A stretch of 64,000 nucleotides of DNA from Motiliproteus sp047633175 (lineage in GTDB: Bacteria > Pseudomonadota > Gammaproteobacteria > Pseudomonadales > Balneatricaceae). The DNA lies in assembly GCA_047633175.1 (NCBI GenBank), contig JBLIEQ010000007.1, positions 1 to 64,000 of the forward strand, written 5' to 3'. This document shows, piece after piece, positions 34,701-43,046 of this stretch. The translations under genes and the position numbers were made by a program. The first letter of the stretch is position 1, and each line of letters opens with the position of its first letter. Under the pieces are notes generated by a model. That model was not told the DNA's origin. It searched no databases and saw only the letters and a program-made list of their open reading frames with translations.

Positions 34701-35190
34701 TATCTACGGCGCGGTAACCGTAAGCGGTCATGTCTGTGCGCAGCTGTTGCAGATCGAGCAGCTGACCTTGCTCCATAACCAGGCTGTTGGCGGCGATAAA
34801 GCTCCGTGGCGGCAGTTGCTGTAACAGGGCTGTTGCCGGGACGATCAGGATCCCCTGCTTGCTCTGTCCGCCCTGCACGCGTTGCAATAACCGATTGAGG
34901 CAGGCCAGCCGCTGTGAGGTAAGATCTTGGTGCGGTGAGAAGGTATCGTAGGGCAGGGTTTCCCAGTCGGGAAAATTAAGCAGATCCAGGTCGGGCAGGT
35001 AAAAGCCGACCTCCGCCTCCAGCTGCATGGCGGTTTCGACATTACGGGTGACGACCAGGGTGAGATCCGCGTGGCTTGCCGCCAGTTCGGCGATCAGTAA
35101 GCCGCTGGCGCCGCCACAGAGGTTGTCGATGTAGCGGGTCTTGCCTGGCGATGCGTCGGGCATCCTGGGAGTCAGAAGCTGTTTCATCAA
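31708..35190 (-). CDS. mfd: Transcription-repair coupling factor Mfd
   Basis: A 1,160-residue ATP-driven translocase that removes RNA polymerase stalled at DNA damage and recruits UvrA. Order: UvrB-like N-terminal region (1-about 340), RNA-polymerase-interacting domain near 490-540 (VVHDQHGIGRYLGLQTL), RecG-like helicase domains with Walker A GDVGFGKTE near 639 and Walker B DEEH near 737 (LLIIDEEHRFGV), LTATPIPRTL, the motif region QLRGRVGRS, and the C-terminal UvrA-masking domain. Full length compared with E. coli Mfd (1,148). First gene of the operon mfd-csiV-hlyU-like and divergent from gap. Confidence 0.97.
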   Translation of the reverse strand: MMKQLLTPRMPDASPGKTRYIDNLCGGASGLLIAELAASHADLTLVVTRNVETAMQLEAEVGFYLPDLDLLNFPDWETLPYDTFSPHQDLTSQRLACLNRLLQRVQGGQSKQGILIVPATALLQQLPPRSFIAANSLVMEQGQLLDLQQLRTDMTAYGYRAVDTVYEHGEFAIRGSIIDIYPMGSELPYRIELLDDEIDTLRSFDPDSQRRIDIITSIRLLPAREFPLDKEAIARFRQQWRERFDVDPRKCSVYQDVSDGIAPAGIEYFLPLFFEQTDSLLDYLPDSTQIITEQDLNQSCQEFWDEIQSRYESRRYDIQRPILPPHQAFIPLETLFGQLKTLARTDYNKLGNSELRKGGFALALTPPPELPVNAKADNPLSALQQHLADSQNRILFIAESAGRRETLLELLGRIKIHPKAARNWAEFVEGDAPYGILVGPMSRGLILHDQHLEVITETQLFGQRVMQHRRRQKATDSADLIFRNLTELQTGAPVVHDQHGIGRYLGLQTLDLDGQANEFLTLEYADGAKLYVPVSSLELISRYSGASDTQAPLHKLGSETWSRARSKAQEKIRDTAAELLDIYARRAARKGRRFNLNEADYAIFADDFPFEETPDQEQAILAVIRDMTSNTPMDRLICGDVGFGKTEVALRAAFIAAQDGHQVAILAPTTLLAQQHYQTFADRFADWAVTVEVLSRFRSTAETNKTLKGLTEGRVDIVIGTHKLLSSGIDFKSLGLLIIDEEHRFGVTQKEKIKALRANVDILTLTATPIPRTLNMAMAGIRDLSIIATPPPRRLSVKTFIREKDQALIKEAILRELLRGGQVYYLHNEVKTIDNLARELAELVPEARIAIGHGQMRERELEQVMSDFYHKRFNVLICTTIIETGIDIPNANTIIIERADKFGLAQLHQLRGRVGRSHHQAYAYLLTPHQKAMTGDAIKRLEAVEAANTLGAGFTLATHDLEIRGAGELLGDEQSGQMEGIGYSLYMELLEEAIESIKAGKTPGMDRPLRHGADINLHLAALIPDDYLPDVHTRLVLYKRIAGAKNKNQLKELQVEMIDRFGLLPEPLKNLFRQTQLKFKSQQLGISKIEAGTDSGRFEFAPETHVDTLVLVKLVQTQPQHYGLEGGNRFKFKLDMQTPELRFQALERLLQQISPGNKAT

Positions 35191-35357
35191 ATATCGGGCC
35201 GTAACTGGGTTTGGAGCCGCATTGTAGCGGCTGACAGAGATATCGCCAACGGGGCTGTGTTGCTTACATGCAATTGCGGTCGTGGATGTTCGCTATTGCC
35301 GCGCTGCATATCACTATATGCCGAGTGGTTTGAACCTAAAGTCCTGCAGTGATAGGT

Positions 35358-35386
35358 TTGATCGAGAGGGGGTAAAAGTGCATAAT
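35358..35386 (+). promoter_or_regulatory. Sigma-70 promoter of gap
   Basis: TTGATC (35358-35363), 17 nt, then CATAAT (35381-35386), 44 bp upstream of the GTG start at 35430. Both boxes and spacing are close to consensus. Confidence 0.65.
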
Positions 35387-35429
35387 ATGACCTCAAAATT
35401 TTCCTTCTGACGCCATTGGAGTAGCCCCT

Positions 35430-36863
35430 GTGAGTCAAGAACAAGTCTTTGCAGATTGGAAAGCACGTGAAGCTGTTGCTGAATCCATGATCCCCCTTAT
35501 CGGTCGCCTCTACCGTGACCGCGAAATTGAATCCTCCATCTACGGCAAGATTATCGTTAATCGTTCTGTCGTTAATATCCTCAAGGCGCATCGATATGTG
35601 CGCCAGGTCGAGGGTGAAGAGCTGTCTGTGCATGAGACCTATCCGCTAGTGCAGGCGATCAGCAAGATGGATCTCGGACGTGCCCACGTCGATATTGGCA
35701 AGCTGGCCGTTAAATTTCGAAAAGAGGGAGGCAGTCTCTCTCTTGACGATTTTTTACAGCGCGAGCTCGGTGGTGCCCTTAAGAACGGTAAGGAGACCCA
35801 GCCGACCGATGTCGTCCTGTACGGTTTCGGCCGTATCGGGCGTCTGCTGGCGCGATTGTTGATCGAAAAGACCGGTGGTGGTCATGCGCTGCGTCTGCGC
35901 GCCATCGTGGTTCGTGGGGGTGATGCGGGTGATCTCGAGAAGCGTGCCAGCTTGCTGCGGCGTGACTCGGTTCATGGCTCCTTTCTGGGGACCATCATCG
36001 TTGACGAGCAGAACAATACCCTGATTGCTAACGGCAATGTGATCAAGGTGATCTATGCTGATGCGCCCGAGAAGATCGACTATACCGCATACGGCATCAA
36101 TGATGCGGTGGTGATCGATAACACCGGTAAGTGGCGTGACGAAGAGGGCCTGTCGCTGCACTTGCGCGCCAAGGGAGTCTCCCGGGTCATCCTGACCGCT
36201 CCAGGCAAGGGTGTTAAGAATATCGTTATGGGTGTTAATACCCAGGATATCGCCCTAGATGACAAGATCCTGTCTGCAGCGTCCTGTACCACCAACGCGA
36301 TCACGCCCATTCTAAAGGCGGTTAATGATAAGTTTGGGGTTAAAAACGGCCACGTTGAAACAGTTCATGCCTACACCAATGATCAGAATCTGATCGACAA
36401 CTACCATAAAGGCGATCGCCGCGGACGCTCGGCGGCGCTCAATATGGTGCTGACCGAGACGGGTGCGGCCAAGGCTGTTTCCAAGGCGTTGCCGGAGATG
36501 GAGGGCAAGTTGACGGGTAATTCGATTCGAGTACCTACGCCGAACGTCTCCATGGCGATCCTGAACCTGAACCTGGAAAAGGGGACGACCCAGGAAGAGA
36601 TGAATGACTACCTGCGCCATATAGCACTGCACTCTCCCTTGCAGAAGCAGGTCGACTACAGCAACTCCCCTGAGGCGGTCTCTTCGGACTTCGTCGGTTC
36701 ACGCTCTGCAGGTATCGTCGATGGTCTGGCGACCATCGTCAGTGGTGACTCCTGCGTGCTCTATGTCTGGTATGACAACGAGTTTGGCTATAGCTGCCAG
36801 GTGGTTCGTCTACTACAGAATATGACTCAGACGGCGCTGCCTGCTTTCCCGATCGAGGGTTAG
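35430..36863 (+). CDS. gap: Long-form glyceraldehyde-3-phosphate dehydrogenase
   Basis: A 477-residue GAPDH with an N-terminal extension of about 125 residues before the NAD-binding GFGRIGR (132-138). The catalytic cysteine is C286 in SAASCTTNAIT, and YDNEFGYSCQV is near the end. It oxidises glyceraldehyde-3-phosphate with NAD(P). Long-form GAPDH genes of this type lie beside mfd and nqr in Pseudomonas and relatives, and are thought to serve mainly in gluconeogenic metabolism. GTG 35430 is spaced 8 nt from TGGAG (35417-35421). A terminator follows at 36886. Confidence 0.93.
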   Translation: MSQEQVFADWKAREAVAESMIPLIGRLYRDREIESSIYGKIIVNRSVVNILKAHRYVRQVEGEELSVHETYPLVQAISKMDLGRAHVDIGKLAVKFRKEGGSLSLDDFLQRELGGALKNGKETQPTDVVLYGFGRIGRLLARLLIEKTGGGHALRLRAIVVRGGDAGDLEKRASLLRRDSVHGSFLGTIIVDEQNNTLIANGNVIKVIYADAPEKIDYTAYGINDAVVIDNTGKWRDEEGLSLHLRAKGVSRVILTAPGKGVKNIVMGVNTQDIALDDKILSAASCTTNAITPILKAVNDKFGVKNGHVETVHAYTNDQNLIDNYHKGDRRGRSAALNMVLTETGAAKAVSKALPEMEGKLTGNSIRVPTPNVSMAILNLNLEKGTTQEEMNDYLRHIALHSPLQKQVDYSNSPEAVSSDFVGSRSAGIVDGLATIVSGDSCVLYVWYDNEFGYSCQVVRLLQNMTQTALPAFPIEG

Positions 36864-36885
36864 TCAGATAACCGAGGGTTGAAAA

Positions 36886-36908
36886 GCCGCCAGTGGGCGG
36901 TTTTTTTT
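36886..36908 (+). terminator. Rho-independent terminator after gap
   Basis: CCGCC (36887-36891), 4-nt loop, GGCGG (36896-36900), then eight T. 23 bp after the gap stop codon. Confidence 0.88.
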
Positions 36909-36931
36909 GGCTATGGGATGGCGCAGGCGGT

Positions 36932-36975
36932 AGTTGTTGATTAGTTGTTGATTGGTTGTTGATTAGTTGTTGATC
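36932..36975. repeat. Four 11-bp tandem repeats
   Basis: AGTTGTTGATT at 36932, 36943, (GGTTGTTGATT) 36954 and (AGTTGTTGATC) 36965, head to tail. Too short and without spacers to be a CRISPR. No function is evident; it lies between the gap terminator and the nqr promoter. Confidence 0.7.
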
Positions 36976-37056
36976 AATGCCGGGCTCCTGTAAAAATACT
37001 GAGTTTGTAGAAGGATATAAGCCTTAGTGTTAGTAGAAATTTAGGGGCTTGGTCTT

Positions 37057-37144
37057 TATAATTACGCGATTTTTTTAATTGGGTCCAGATAGAGAAAAAA
37101 GCGGAGTCTGTTGTAGGTCTTCCTTTTTTTCTCTATAAGACTCT
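37057..37144 (+). promoter_or_regulatory. nqr promoter -10 box and structured leader
   Basis: A perfect TATAAT at 37057-37062 (weak -35) would start a leader of about 105 nt before nqrA. In it ATAGAGAAAAAA (37089-37100) pairs perfectly with TTTTTTCTCTAT (37125-37136). The loop word GAGTCT (37104-37109) can instead pair with AGACTC (37138-37143), and CTCT (37141-37144) with AGAG (37152-37155). These alternatives cannot all form at once, which is the arrangement of an attenuator or translational switch. No known riboswitch class was recognised. Confidence 0.5.
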
Positions 37145-37175
37145 GAAATATAGAGCTTTTGATTGGGTGAGGCGC

Positions 37176-38504
37176 ATGATCAGGATCACAAAGGGTCTGG
37201 ATCTACCTATAGCCGGAGCACCGAAGCAGACCATTATTAATGGTCCGCAGGTGAACTCAGTGGCCATCATAGGATCTGATTACATCGGCATGAAGCCGAC
37301 GATGTCAGTCCGTGAAGGCGATCGAGTTAAACTCGGCCAGGTGATTTTTACCGATAAAAAAACCCCCGGTGTCAAATTCACCGCTCCTGCCAGTGGAGTG
37401 GTGTCGGCGATTAACCGTGGTCAGAAACGTGCTTTGCAGTCGGTCGTCATCGATATCGATGGTGATGAGACTGTAGAGTTTGCTACCTACGATGCCGCGC
37501 AGGTGACGCGTGAACAGGTCGTTGAAAACCTGGTTGAATCCGGCCTGTGGACCGCGTTACGCACGCGTCCGTACAGCCGTGTCCCGTCGCCCGAAAGCGC
37601 GCCTAGCTCAATCTTTATTACGGCCATGGATACCAATCCGCTGGCCGCTGATCCTGCTGTGATCATCGCCGACCAGAAGCAAGCCTTCGTTGCCGGCCAG
37701 CAGATCCTCTCCAAACTGGTGGAGGGCAAGCTGTTTGTCTGTAAAGCTGCCGGTGCTGAGGTGCCTGCTGCGGCAGAAGCGACGGTGCAGGAGTTCAGTG
37801 GTGTGCATCCGGCAGGTAATGCGGGTACTCATATCCACTTCCTGGATCCGGTGGGCGAGCATAAAACGGTCTGGACCATCGGCTATCAGGATGTGATTGC
37901 CGTGGGCAAGCTGTTTGAGACCGGGACTCTGTGGACGGAGCGCGTCGTAGCGTTGGCCGGTCCTCAGGTTCCTGATCCCGTGCTGATACGTACCCGGCTG
38001 GGTGCCAATACCGACCATCTGGTTGCGGGTCTGGTCAGGGATGCGGATAACCGAGTTATCTCCGGTTCGATCTTCAATGGCCGGACTGCAGAAGGCCCTT
38101 TGGCCTATCTGTCGCGTTATGCCGTTCAGGTGAGTGTGCTGCTCGAAGGTCGCTCGCGCGACTTCCTGGGTTGGATCGCTCCCGGCGGTGAAAAGCACTC
38201 GATACTGAATATCGTCACCGGCAAGCTGAACGTCGGTAAGCTGTTTAACTTTACTACCAGCACCAACGGCTCACAGCGAGCCATGGTACCTGTCGGGCAG
38301 TTTGAAGCGGTGATGCCGCTTGATATTCTGCCCACGCAGTTGCTGCGTGCCTTGGTGGTCGGTGATATGGATGCGGCGATCGCACTGGGTGCTCTGGAGC
38401 TGGAGGAGGAAGACCTAGCTCTGTGCACCTATGCCTGTACCGGCAAGTACGAGTATGGCGAGATCCTTCGGGATAACCTGACCAACATCTTGAAGGAGGG
38501 CTAA
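37176..38504 (+). CDS. nqrA: Na+-translocating NADH:quinone reductase subunit A
   Basis: A 442-residue cytoplasmic-side subunit of Na+-NQR, the membrane complex that oxidises NADH, reduces ubiquinone and pumps Na+ outward. NqrA carries no flavin or metal but lines the quinone region. It opens MIRITKGLDLPIAGAPKQTI, as in Vibrio NqrA, and keeps VGQFEAVMPLDILPTQLLRA near the end. I chose ATG 37176 rather than the in-frame GTG 37167 to match the family start. First gene of nqrABCDEF; nqrB follows after 3 bp. Confidence 0.97.
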   Translation: MIRITKGLDLPIAGAPKQTIINGPQVNSVAIIGSDYIGMKPTMSVREGDRVKLGQVIFTDKKTPGVKFTAPASGVVSAINRGQKRALQSVVIDIDGDETVEFATYDAAQVTREQVVENLVESGLWTALRTRPYSRVPSPESAPSSIFITAMDTNPLAADPAVIIADQKQAFVAGQQILSKLVEGKLFVCKAAGAEVPAAAEATVQEFSGVHPAGNAGTHIHFLDPVGEHKTVWTIGYQDVIAVGKLFETGTLWTERVVALAGPQVPDPVLIRTRLGANTDHLVAGLVRDADNRVISGSIFNGRTAEGPLAYLSRYAVQVSVLLEGRSRDFLGWIAPGGEKHSILNIVTGKLNVGKLFNFTTSTNGSQRAMVPVGQFEAVMPLDILPTQLLRALVVGDMDAAIALGALELEEEDLALCTYACTGKYEYGEILRDNLTNILKEG

Positions 38505-38507
38505 TTC

Positions 38508-39716
38508 GTGAGCATCAGAAATATTCTCGACAAGATGGAGCCGCATTTCCATAAGGGCGGTAAATATGAAAACTGGTATGCGCTCTATGAAGCGGCCGAT
38601 ACCATTTTTTATACGCCGGGTTATGTGACTAAGACCGGATCTCATGTCCGCGATATGGTCGACCTGAAACGAATGATGATCCTGGTCTGGGCCTGTACCT
38701 TCCCAGCCGTTTTTGCCGGTGCCTACTTCATGGGCCATCAGGCGAACACGGCTATGGCGGAGATGGGGCTGACCGAGGCCGAAGGCTGGCGTGGCGCTAT
38801 TATCGATAGCCTTGCCGGGCATAATCCTCAGAGCCTGTGGGATAACTTTATCTACGGCTTCGTCTACTGGTTGCCTATCTACCTGACCACCTTCATTGTG
38901 GGTGGTGCCTGGGAAGTGCTGTTCGCGATGAAGCGCGGCCACGAAGTCAACGAAGGGTTCTTCGTGACCTCTATCCTGTTCGCGTTGATTCTGCCCCCGA
39001 GTATTCCGCTTTGGCAGGTTGCTCTGGGCATCAGCTTCGGCGTCGTGATCGGTAAAGAGATCTTCGGCGGTACCGGTAAGAACTTCATGAACCCAGCACT
39101 GGCGGGTCGTGCCTTTCTGTATTTTGCCTATCCGGCACAACTATCAGGGGATTCGGTCTGGACTGCGGTCGATGGCTATTCGGGCGCAACGCCTTTGGGT
39201 CTGGCGGCTAAAGGCGGTGTGGAAGAGGTTCTGGCTAACAATATCACCTGGATGGATACCTTTATCGGTAATATTCCGGGTTCTGTCGGCGAGGTGAGTA
39301 CCCTGGCGATCCTGATCGGGGGTGCGGCGCTGCTGTTCTTCAAGATTGCGGCCTGGCGGATTGTTGCCGGGGTGATGGTCGGCATGGTGGCGACCTCGCT
39401 GCTGTTCAATACGCTGGGTTCGGATACTAACCCGATGTTTGCTGTGCCGTTCTGGTGGCATCTCTCTATGGGTGGCTTCGCTTTCGGCATGATATTCATG
39501 GCGACCGATCCTGTGTCGGCTTCGATGACCAATACCGGCAAATGGTACTATGGTGGGCTGATAGGCCTGATGGTTGTGCTGATCCGGGTGGTAAATCCCG
39601 CCTTCCCCGAAGGCATGATGCTGGCCATTTTGTTTGCCAACCTGTTTTCACCCTTGATCGACTACTTCGTGGTCCAGGCCAACATCAAGCGGAGGATGTT
39701 ACGCAATGTCAGCTAA
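38508..39716 (+). CDS. nqrB: Na+-NQR subunit B
   Basis: A 402-residue integral membrane subunit with about ten helices, carrying covalent FMN and riboflavin and forming the Na+ path. The FMN-accepting threonine is T228 in GYSGATPLG, the (S/T)GAT motif recognised by ApbE. The N-terminus begins with GTG in MSIRNILDKMEPHFHKGGK, and the conserved segment NPALAGRAFLYFAYPAQLSG is present. Its end overlaps nqrC by 11 nt. Confidence 0.97.
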   Translation: MSIRNILDKMEPHFHKGGKYENWYALYEAADTIFYTPGYVTKTGSHVRDMVDLKRMMILVWACTFPAVFAGAYFMGHQANTAMAEMGLTEAEGWRGAIIDSLAGHNPQSLWDNFIYGFVYWLPIYLTTFIVGGAWEVLFAMKRGHEVNEGFFVTSILFALILPPSIPLWQVALGISFGVVIGKEIFGGTGKNFMNPALAGRAFLYFAYPAQLSGDSVWTAVDGYSGATPLGLAAKGGVEEVLANNITWMDTFIGNIPGSVGEVSTLAILIGGAALLFFKIAAWRIVAGVMVGMVATSLLFNTLGSDTNPMFAVPFWWHLSMGGFAFGMIFMATDPVSASMTNTGKWYYGGLIGLMVVLIRVVNPAFPEGMMLAILFANLFSPLIDYFVVQANIKRRMLRNVS

Positions 39717-40491
39717 TAACGACTCTATCTCTAAGACGCTGATCGTTACGATCTCGCTCTGTGCTGTCTGCGCGGTGCTGGTATCGGTGGCAGCGGTTGG
39801 TCTTAAGCCACTGCAAGTTGCCAACAAGGAATTGGATAAGAAAACCAATGTCCTGGCTGCGGCTCATATCGATGTCGTCGGCAAAGATATTAACGCGCTG
39901 TTCGACAGCTCTGTCGTCGCCAGAGTGCTGGACCTGCAGACCAATACCTGGGCCGATGACATCGACCCGACTAAATACGATGCCCGTAAGGCCGTTAAAG
40001 ATACATCGCAGGCGGTCATCCTGACGCCTGACGAAGATGTGGCCGATATTAAACGCCATGCTCGCTACAAGACCCTGTATATGGTCAAGAATGGCGATGC
40101 CATTGAAACGCTGATTCTGCCGGTTCATGGCTATGGTCTGTGGTCGACACTCTATGGTTTTATTGCGCTGGAAGGCGACCTGAATACAGTGGTCGGGCTG
40201 GGCTTTTATTCTCATGCCGAGACACCGGGGCTGGGCGGTGAGGTTGATAACCCGCGCTGGAAGGCGTTGTGGCCAGGCAAGAAAGTCTATGCTGGCGATA
40301 ATACTGAGCACGCGGCTCTCACCCTGATCAAGGGTCAGGTTAATCCTGCCAGCGAGGGGGCGATCAATCAGGTCGACGGTCTTGCAGGCGCGACTCTGAC
40401 CTCCAACGGGGTAAGCAATCTTGTTGAGTTCTGGCTGAGCGAGGACGGCTATTCGCCCTTCCTGGCTAAACTGCGTAAGGGCGAGGTGTAA
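39706..40491 (+). CDS. nqrC: Na+-NQR subunit C
   Basis: A 261-residue subunit with one N-terminal membrane helix (about 10-33) and a large periplasmic domain that holds covalent FMN. The acceptor is T230 in LAGATLTSNGV. VGLGFYSHAETPGLGGEV is the conserved flavin-domain stretch. Starts inside the nqrB end; nqrD follows after 2 bp. Confidence 0.97.
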   Translation: MSANNDSISKTLIVTISLCAVCAVLVSVAAVGLKPLQVANKELDKKTNVLAAAHIDVVGKDINALFDSSVVARVLDLQTNTWADDIDPTKYDARKAVKDTSQAVILTPDEDVADIKRHARYKTLYMVKNGDAIETLILPVHGYGLWSTLYGFIALEGDLNTVVGLGFYSHAETPGLGGEVDNPRWKALWPGKKVYAGDNTEHAALTLIKGQVNPASEGAINQVDGLAGATLTSNGVSNLVEFWLSEDGYSPFLAKLRKGEV

Positions 40492-40493
40492 TT

Positions 40494-41147
40494 ATGTCTA
40501 AAATCACTACTAAAGAGGTCGTCTTAGAACCGATCGTTCGGAACAACCCCATCGCTCTACAGATCCTGGGTATCTGTTCGGCGTTGGCGGTAACCAGTTC
40601 GCTGAAAGTGGCTCTGGTTATGGGGATCGCGGTAATCGTCGTCACCGCGTTTTCGAACCTGTTTATCGCCTCTATCCGTAACCATATTCCGGGTGCTATC
40701 CGGATCATCGTGCAGATGGTGATTATTGCGTCCCTGGTTATCGTGGTCGATCAGGTGCTCAAAGCCTATGCCTATGGGCTGTCCAAGCAGCTGTCGGTAT
40801 TCGTCGGTCTGATTATCACCAACTGTATCGTTATGGGGCGCGCCGAAGCTTTCGCCATGAAGAACCCTCCAGGGATCAGCTTTATGGACGGCATCGGTAA
40901 CGGCCTAGGCTACACGGCCGTATTGGTGTTTGTCGGTGTGGTACGCGAGCTGCTGGGATCGGGTTCACTGTTTGGCATCGAGATCTTCGCGCTGGTTAAC
41001 AACGATGGCTGGTACGTGGCCAACGGTCTGATGCTGTTGCCGCCGTCTGCGTTCTTCATCATAGGTCTGATGATCTGGGGTCTGCGTACCTGGAAGTCCG
41101 ATCAGGTGGAAGCGGCTGACTTCACCATAGCCCCCAACACCAAGTAA
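40494..41147 (+). CDS. nqrD: Na+-NQR subunit D
   Basis: A 217-residue membrane subunit with about six helices, homologous to NqrE. C28 (LGICSAL) and C111 (IITNCIV) correspond to the cysteines that bind the intramembrane iron centre shared with NqrE. Family segment FAMKNPPGISFMDGIGNGLG is present. Sits between nqrC and nqrE with short gaps. Confidence 0.97.
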   Translation: MSKITTKEVVLEPIVRNNPIALQILGICSALAVTSSLKVALVMGIAVIVVTAFSNLFIASIRNHIPGAIRIIVQMVIIASLVIVVDQVLKAYAYGLSKQLSVFVGLIITNCIVMGRAEAFAMKNPPGISFMDGIGNGLGYTAVLVFVGVVRELLGSGSLFGIEIFALVNNDGWYVANGLMLLPPSAFFIIGLMIWGLRTWKSDQVEAADFTIAPNTK

Positions 41148-41164
41148 GCAGAGGCGAATAAACG

Positions 41165-41773
41165 ATGGAACATTATATAAGTTTGCTGGTTCGGGCTATT
41201 TTCGTCGAGAACATGGCGCTGGCCTTCTTCCTGGGGATGTGTACCTTTATCGCTATCTCCAAGAAGGTGCAGACCGCGATGGGTCTGGGCGTGGCGGTTA
41301 TAGTCGTACTGGGTATTACAGTACCGATCAACAACCTGATCTTTAGCTACCTGTTGGCTGACGGGGCGCTGGCCTGGGCCGGTTTGCCTGACGTCGATCT
41401 GAGCTTCCTGGGCCTGATCTCCTATATAGGCGTAATCGCGGCCGTCGTACAGATCCTGGAGATGTTCCTGGATAAGTATGTACCGGCGCTCTACAACGCT
41501 CTGGGCGTGTTCCTGCCATTAATCACCGTTAACTGCGCCATCCTGGCCGGTTCACTGTTTATGGTAGAGCGCGATTACAACTTTGGTGAGTCGGTGGTTT
41601 ATGGTGTCGGCGCGGGTGTGGGCTGGGCTTTAGCGATCACCGCTCTGGCGGGTATCCGCGAAAAGCTCAAATATAGCGATGTGCCTCAGGGTCTTCGTGG
41701 CTTGGGCATCACCTTCATCACCGTGGGTCTGATGTCTATGGGCTTTATGTCTTTCTCTGGAGTGCAGCTGTAA
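41165..41773 (+). CDS. nqrE: Na+-NQR subunit E
   Basis: A 202-residue membrane subunit with about six helices. C26 (FFLGMCTF) and C124 (LITVNCAIL) match the iron-binding cysteines paired with those of NqrD. The start MEHYISLLVRAIFVENMALA is the usual NqrE opening. nqrF starts 37 bp further on. Confidence 0.97.
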   Translation: MEHYISLLVRAIFVENMALAFFLGMCTFIAISKKVQTAMGLGVAVIVVLGITVPINNLIFSYLLADGALAWAGLPDVDLSFLGLISYIGVIAAVVQILEMFLDKYVPALYNALGVFLPLITVNCAILAGSLFMVERDYNFGESVVYGVGAGVGWALAITALAGIREKLKYSDVPQGLRGLGITFITVGLMSMGFMSFSGVQL

Positions 41774-41810
41774 GGCTGCACCTGCGCGAACAAGCAAAGG
41801 TTAAACGAAC

Positions 41811-43034
41811 ATGGAAATTATACTCGGTGTAATCATGTTTACGACTGTGGTTCTGGCCTTGGTTGCGGTGATCTTATTCGCCCGCTCCAAAATGGTTAGC
41901 TCCGGAGACGTGACTATTGAGATCAATGGGGATCCAGAAAAAACGATCAAAGTGCCTGCCGGCGATAAGCTGCTGCAGACGCTTTCGAATCAGGGCATCT
42001 TCCTGTCATCCGCGTGCGGTGGCGGCGGTACCTGTGCTCAGTGTAAATGTATCATCGAAGAGGGCGGTGGCGAGATGCTGCCAACCGAAGAGGGTCACTT
42101 CAATAAGGGCCAGAAGCGTGAAGGCTGGCGGCTGTCGTGTCAGGTTGGCGTAAAGCAGGACATGAAGATCGAGGTCGAAGACGAAGTCTTTGGCGTGAAG
42201 AAGTGGGAATGCACCGTCGAGTCTAATCCCAACGTGGCCACCTTTATCAAAGAGTTGACACTGCGTCTGCCCGAAGGTGAGAGCGTTGATTTCCGCGCCG
42301 GTGGCTATGTCCAGCTCGAATGCCCGCCGCATGTTGTCGCCTACAAGGACTTCGACATCGACGAGGAATATCACGCTGACTGGGATAAGTTCAACATCTG
42401 GCGCTATGTGTCCAAGGTTGACGAGACCGTTGTCCGCGCCTACTCGATGGCTAACTACCCCGATGAGGTCGGTGTGGTTAAGTTCAATATCAGAGTCGCG
42501 ACCTCGCCACCCGGACGTGACGAACTGCCACCCGGTCAGATGTCCTCCTATACCTTCAGCCTCAAGCCAGGGGACAAGGTCACGGTGTACGGTCCCTTCG
42601 GTGAGTTTTTCGCCAAGGATACCGATGCAGAGATGATCTTTGTCGGCGGCGGTGCCGGTATGGCGCCGATGCGTTCACATATCTTCGATCAGCTTAAGCG
42701 TCTGCACTCGAACCGTAAGATCTCTTTCTGGTATGGTGCGCGCTCGATGCGTGAAGCCTTCTATGGCGAAGATTTCGACCAGCTGGCCGCGGATAATGAC
42801 AACTTTAAGTGGCATCTGGCGCTATCTGATCCTCTTCCCGAGGACAACTGGAGCGGTTACACCGGCTTTATCCACAATGTGTTGTTCGAGAACTATCTGA
42901 AGGACCACGAAGCGCCCGAAGATTGCGAATTCTACATGTGTGGGCCGCCGATGATGAACGCTGCGGTAGTTAAGCTGCTCGAAGATCTGGGAGTTGAGCA
43001 TGACAACATACTGCTTGATGACTTCGGGGGTTAA
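41811..43034 (+). CDS. nqrF: Na+-NQR subunit F, NADH-oxidising flavoprotein
   Basis: A 407-residue electron-input subunit. It has one N-terminal helix, then a 2Fe-2S ferredoxin domain with C69, C75, C78 and C110, then FAD-binding (RAYSMANYPDE) and NADH-binding (FVGGGAGMAPMRSH) domains, ending in the family's ILLDDFGG. It takes hydride from NADH to FAD and passes single electrons to the 2Fe-2S centre. All key residues are seen. Confidence 0.97.
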   Translation: MEIILGVIMFTTVVLALVAVILFARSKMVSSGDVTIEINGDPEKTIKVPAGDKLLQTLSNQGIFLSSACGGGGTCAQCKCIIEEGGGEMLPTEEGHFNKGQKREGWRLSCQVGVKQDMKIEVEDEVFGVKKWECTVESNPNVATFIKELTLRLPEGESVDFRAGGYVQLECPPHVVAYKDFDIDEEYHADWDKFNIWRYVSKVDETVVRAYSMANYPDEVGVVKFNIRVATSPPGRDELPPGQMSSYTFSLKPGDKVTVYGPFGEFFAKDTDAEMIFVGGGAGMAPMRSHIFDQLKRLHSNRKISFWYGARSMREAFYGEDFDQLAADNDNFKWHLALSDPLPEDNWSGYTGFIHNVLFENYLKDHEAPEDCEFYMCGPPMMNAAVVKLLEDLGVEHDNILLDDFGG

Positions 43035-43046
43035 GCGACTCCGCAG

